64,000 nucleotides of DNA, from assembly GCF_018398315.1 (NCBI RefSeq), contig NZ_JAHBRW010000002.1:790637-854636 (forward strand), in the 5' to 3' direction. A model generated the notes under the pieces. It made no database searches. It was not told the DNA's origin and saw nothing but the letters and a program-made list of their open reading frames with translations. The DNA is from Chelatococcus sp. YT9. Lineage in GTDB: Bacteria > Pseudomonadota > Alphaproteobacteria > Rhizobiales > Beijerinckiaceae. The position numbers were made by a program, and so were the translations under genes. Each line of letters starts with the position of its first letter. The first letter of the stretch is position 1. This document shows positions 63,872 through 64,000 of this stretch, piece by piece.

Positions 63872-64000
63872 GGACGCTTCCTCTCTGCGATCACGCTGCT
63901 GTGAAGTGCCGTTATCTTTTTTAATTTCTGGCCGACGCGCGGTAGTCGATATGAATTATTTTAGGTTCAAAGTAATTCCATTGTCAAGCTGGAGCCAGTG

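Noticed and set aside
1-64000. tRNA, rRNA or CRISPR array
   Set aside because: Reading both strands gave no cloverleaf-like, rRNA-like or regularly spaced repeat pattern.

Overview
The window reads as an accessory, catabolism-rich stretch of a high-GC alphaproteobacterial genome. It is most likely from the order Hyphomicrobiales (Rhizobiales), of the Bosea, Chelatococcus or Mesorhizobium type. The reasons are the density of ABC and tripartite (Tct) transporters with dedicated LysR, GntR, LacI and IclR regulators, the PerM-B12-GAF fusion, and a rhizobial-style palindromic intergenic element at 44.7 kb. No rRNA, tRNA, CRISPR array or complete insertion sequence was recognised. Several decayed genes and mobile-element scraps mark recombination seams at 23-25, 32-36.7, 39.5, 52.2-53.0 and 55.4-56 kb.

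Layout. 0-3.2 kb: a phosphonate/iron/polyamine-type ABC importer (permease cut by the window edge, ATPase, binding protein), divergent from a LysR regulator. 3.4-16.8 kb: a large nitrogen-compound catabolic cluster. Its leftward arm holds a polar amino-acid-type permease, a DapA-family lyase, a 966-residue fusion of HcnA, HcnB, BFD-type and HcnC-like modules, a transport ATPase, a dihydropyrimidinase-like amidohydrolase and a DUF3830 protein. Its rightward arm holds the binding protein, an aspartate-dehydrogenase-like enzyme and an M20 hydrolase. Two divergent FCD-type GntR regulators and a phosphotriesterase-family hydrolase lie between the arms. A GGTATACC palindrome stands in front of both arms, which suggests one regulon. 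17.2-23 kb: a sulfatase with a sugar ABC importer that has no ATPase, and a LacI regulator with a perfect operator palindrome. 23-25 kb: gene remnants only.

25.0-32.1 kb: a PotABCD-type importer, a two-gene pair resembling the two halves of cucumopine synthase (cyclophilin-like domain plus helical bundle), and a divergent HutC-like regulator. A near-identical 11-base motif occurs upstream of both the importer and the pair, and a histidine-ammonia-lyase fragment lies 4 kb away. Together these suggest uptake and processing of a histidine-related, possibly opine-like compound. This is the most novel candidate system in the window and it remains inference. 32.2-36.7 kb: a decayed 3-hydroxyisobutyryl-CoA hydrolase next to an intact acyl-CoA dehydrogenase (valine-type catabolism), a LysR fragment, the lyase fragment with a 17-G run, and a permease scrap. 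36.7-40.3 kb: the PerM-B12-GAF fusion and a GNAT acetyltransferase.

40.7-52.2 kb: an organic-acid module. A leftward run encodes TctC, a thiolase-like protein with its OB-fold/zinc-ribbon partner, an FAH-family enzyme, a CaiB-type CoA-transferase, TctB, TctA, a cytosolic NodB-fold protein and a tartrate/malate-type dehydrogenase. A second CoA-transferase and an IclR regulator run divergently. 53-57 kb: a KynB-like cyclase, an orphan Bug-family binding protein, and an AstE/DoeB-like deacylase behind a perfect GntR-type palindrome. 57.9-63.9 kb: an RND efflux pair (adaptor and pump) and an exported amidohydrolase.
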